Origin: Leptolyngbya sp. PCC 6406
Lineage (GTDB): Bacteria > Cyanobacteriota > Cyanobacteriia > Phormidesmidales > Phormidesmidaceae
NCBI RefSeq assembly: GCF_000332095.2
Contig: NZ_KI913949.1
Span: 1,822,511-1,886,510 of the forward strand
DNA length: 64,000 nucleotides
Direction of reading: 5' to 3'
The notes under the pieces are model-generated. The model was given only the letters and a program-made list of their open reading frames with translations, did not search any database and was not told the origin of the DNA. The position numbers and the translations under genes were made by a program. This document shows, in pieces, positions 63,370 to 64,000 of the stretch. Each line of letters starts with the position of its first letter. Position 1 is the stretch's first letter.

Positions 63370-63806
63370 ATGATACGCCGATAAACCTCGATCGCCTCGC
63401 TGCGAAATATGCCCAAGTAGTAATTGTTAACACGGAAGATAGCAAGCCGAAAGACATAGAAAATACGGTTACTAAAGCATTGGGTGTACTGCAAGAAGAT
63501 GGCGTATATGCCTGCTTTCTTTACTTGCTAGCAAAAGAAAAGGAATCGGGTAAGAAAATTATTGAACAGATGCTGGATCTGCTTGAAGAATTAGGATTTG
63601 GCTGGAAGAAACCAGCGAAAGATAACAAAACCGATTTATCTCCTGATGTTGCTCTGAAGCATATTACCGATTATGTAACTCAAGATCTAGAGCGACTTTT
63701 GTTAACGAAAGAAACATTAGAGCAGATGCTAATTTATGCCCGCTATGGGGCAAAGGCGCGGAAAGATGCAGAGCCAGAGAATGGGCAAGCGGAGGAAAAA
63801 CAGTAA
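63366..63806 (+). CDS. cmr5: Type III-B small subunit Cmr5
   Basis: A 146-residue all-helical small subunit (Cmr5 family), lining the target-RNA channel with Cas10. The pattern LDRLAAKYAQVVIVNTED and LGVLQEDGVYACFLYLLAKEK, then LLLTKETLEQMLIYARYGAKARK, fits Cmr5. It overlaps cmr4 by four bases and the next RAMP gene by one base (TAATG). Confidence 0.85.
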   Translation: MNDTPINLDRLAAKYAQVVIVNTEDSKPKDIENTVTKALGVLQEDGVYACFLYLLAKEKESGKKIIEQMLDLLEELGFGWKKPAKDNKTDLSPDVALKHITDYVTQDLERLLLTKETLEQMLIYARYGAKARKDAEPENGQAEEKQ

Positions 63807-64000
63807 TGCCTTGGGCAGCTTATCGCGTAGTGTTTAAGCTCAAATCTCCCATGCACATTGGCTGCGGCAAAGTGGGCAACGTGCAGCGCACCCGCTCCTA
63901 TGTGACTGGACGAGTATTTTGGGGCGCACTCACGCTGCGGCTTACTCGTGATGCAACCAGTGGATCGGCAACCGATTCTAAGCAGTACAAGACTTTTGGA
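63806..64000 (+). CDS. RAMP superfamily CRISPR protein, partial
   Basis: The first 65 residues of a RAMP protein that runs off the window. VVFKLKSPMHIGCGKVGNVQRTRSYVTGRVFWGAL is the RAMP N-terminal strand and ligand loop. It could be a Cmr3-, Cmr6- or Csx10-like subunit; too little is visible to decide. Confidence 0.8.
   Translation, partial: MPWAAYRVVFKLKSPMHIGCGKVGNVQRTRSYVTGRVFWGALTLRLTRDATSGSATDSKQYKTFG

Overview
The window comes from the chromosome of a phycobilisome-containing cyanobacterium. The evidence is an allophycocyanin/core-linker locus (apcE, apcA, apcB, apcC), PsbX, Ycf66, the oxygen-dependent cyclase AcsF, the NDH-1 maturation factor Crr6, the cyanobacterial ATP synthase operon order with two b-type subunits, a two-piece cytochrome c biogenesis system (CcdA/Ccs1), many HIP1-type GCGATCGC octamers, and a tmRNA with a cyanobacterial-type tag. 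No heterocyst genes are visible, and the species cannot be fixed from the sequence alone.

Layout. 1-3.3 kb: end of an unknown protein, a diguanylate cyclase with an ethylene-receptor-like membrane domain, a SphS/PhoR-like kinase and tRNA-Leu(GAG). 3.3-6.8 kb: accC, a YggT protein and psbX among copies of a small MITE-like repeat. 6.8-15.7 kb: ycf66 with an internal 18-bp tandem repeat, a coiled-coil/TPR protein, a MASE1 histidine kinase, an unusual GNAT-like protein and a methyltransferase. 15.9-21.7 kb: rpsU, a probable outer-membrane barrel protein, acsF, a TerB-like protein, small conserved proteins and ssrA. 22.4-30 kb: an FtsX-type permease, a bilin-GAF histidine kinase and a ccs1-ccdA-ftsW block. 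30.2-35.2 kb: the phycobilisome core genes on the minus strand; ApcE has three linker repeats, which predicts a tricylindrical core. 35.6-43.2 kb: a methyltransferase and the ATP synthase operon from subunit I to gamma (beta and epsilon are absent, as is usual in cyanobacteria). 43.2-45.0 kb: an accessory island of nested repeats, a decayed MNT/HEPN pair and an intact VapBC-like pair. 45.3-54.6 kb: a NACHT NTPase ending in a formylglycine-enzyme/C-lectin fold with a DGR-like variable segment, an SDR, a VIT/VWA membrane protein and wecB. 54.8-64 kb: crr6, then a type III-B (Cmr) CRISPR effector operon that runs off the window.

The most unusual region is the Cmr operon. Its Cas10-like subunit is a Csx11-family protein split by a 1.07-kb IS. 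Removing the IS together with one 4-bp GACT duplication restores a single uninterrupted frame of 960 residues. The same overlapping operon carries an MNT-HEPN toxin-antitoxin pair and a 36-residue ORF between a RAMP gene and csx11. The other leading observations are the DGR-like end of the NACHT protein, the ethylene-binding motif (C65/H69) fused to a GGDEF domain, and a ~150-bp MITE family with seven copies that insert into each other's ends.
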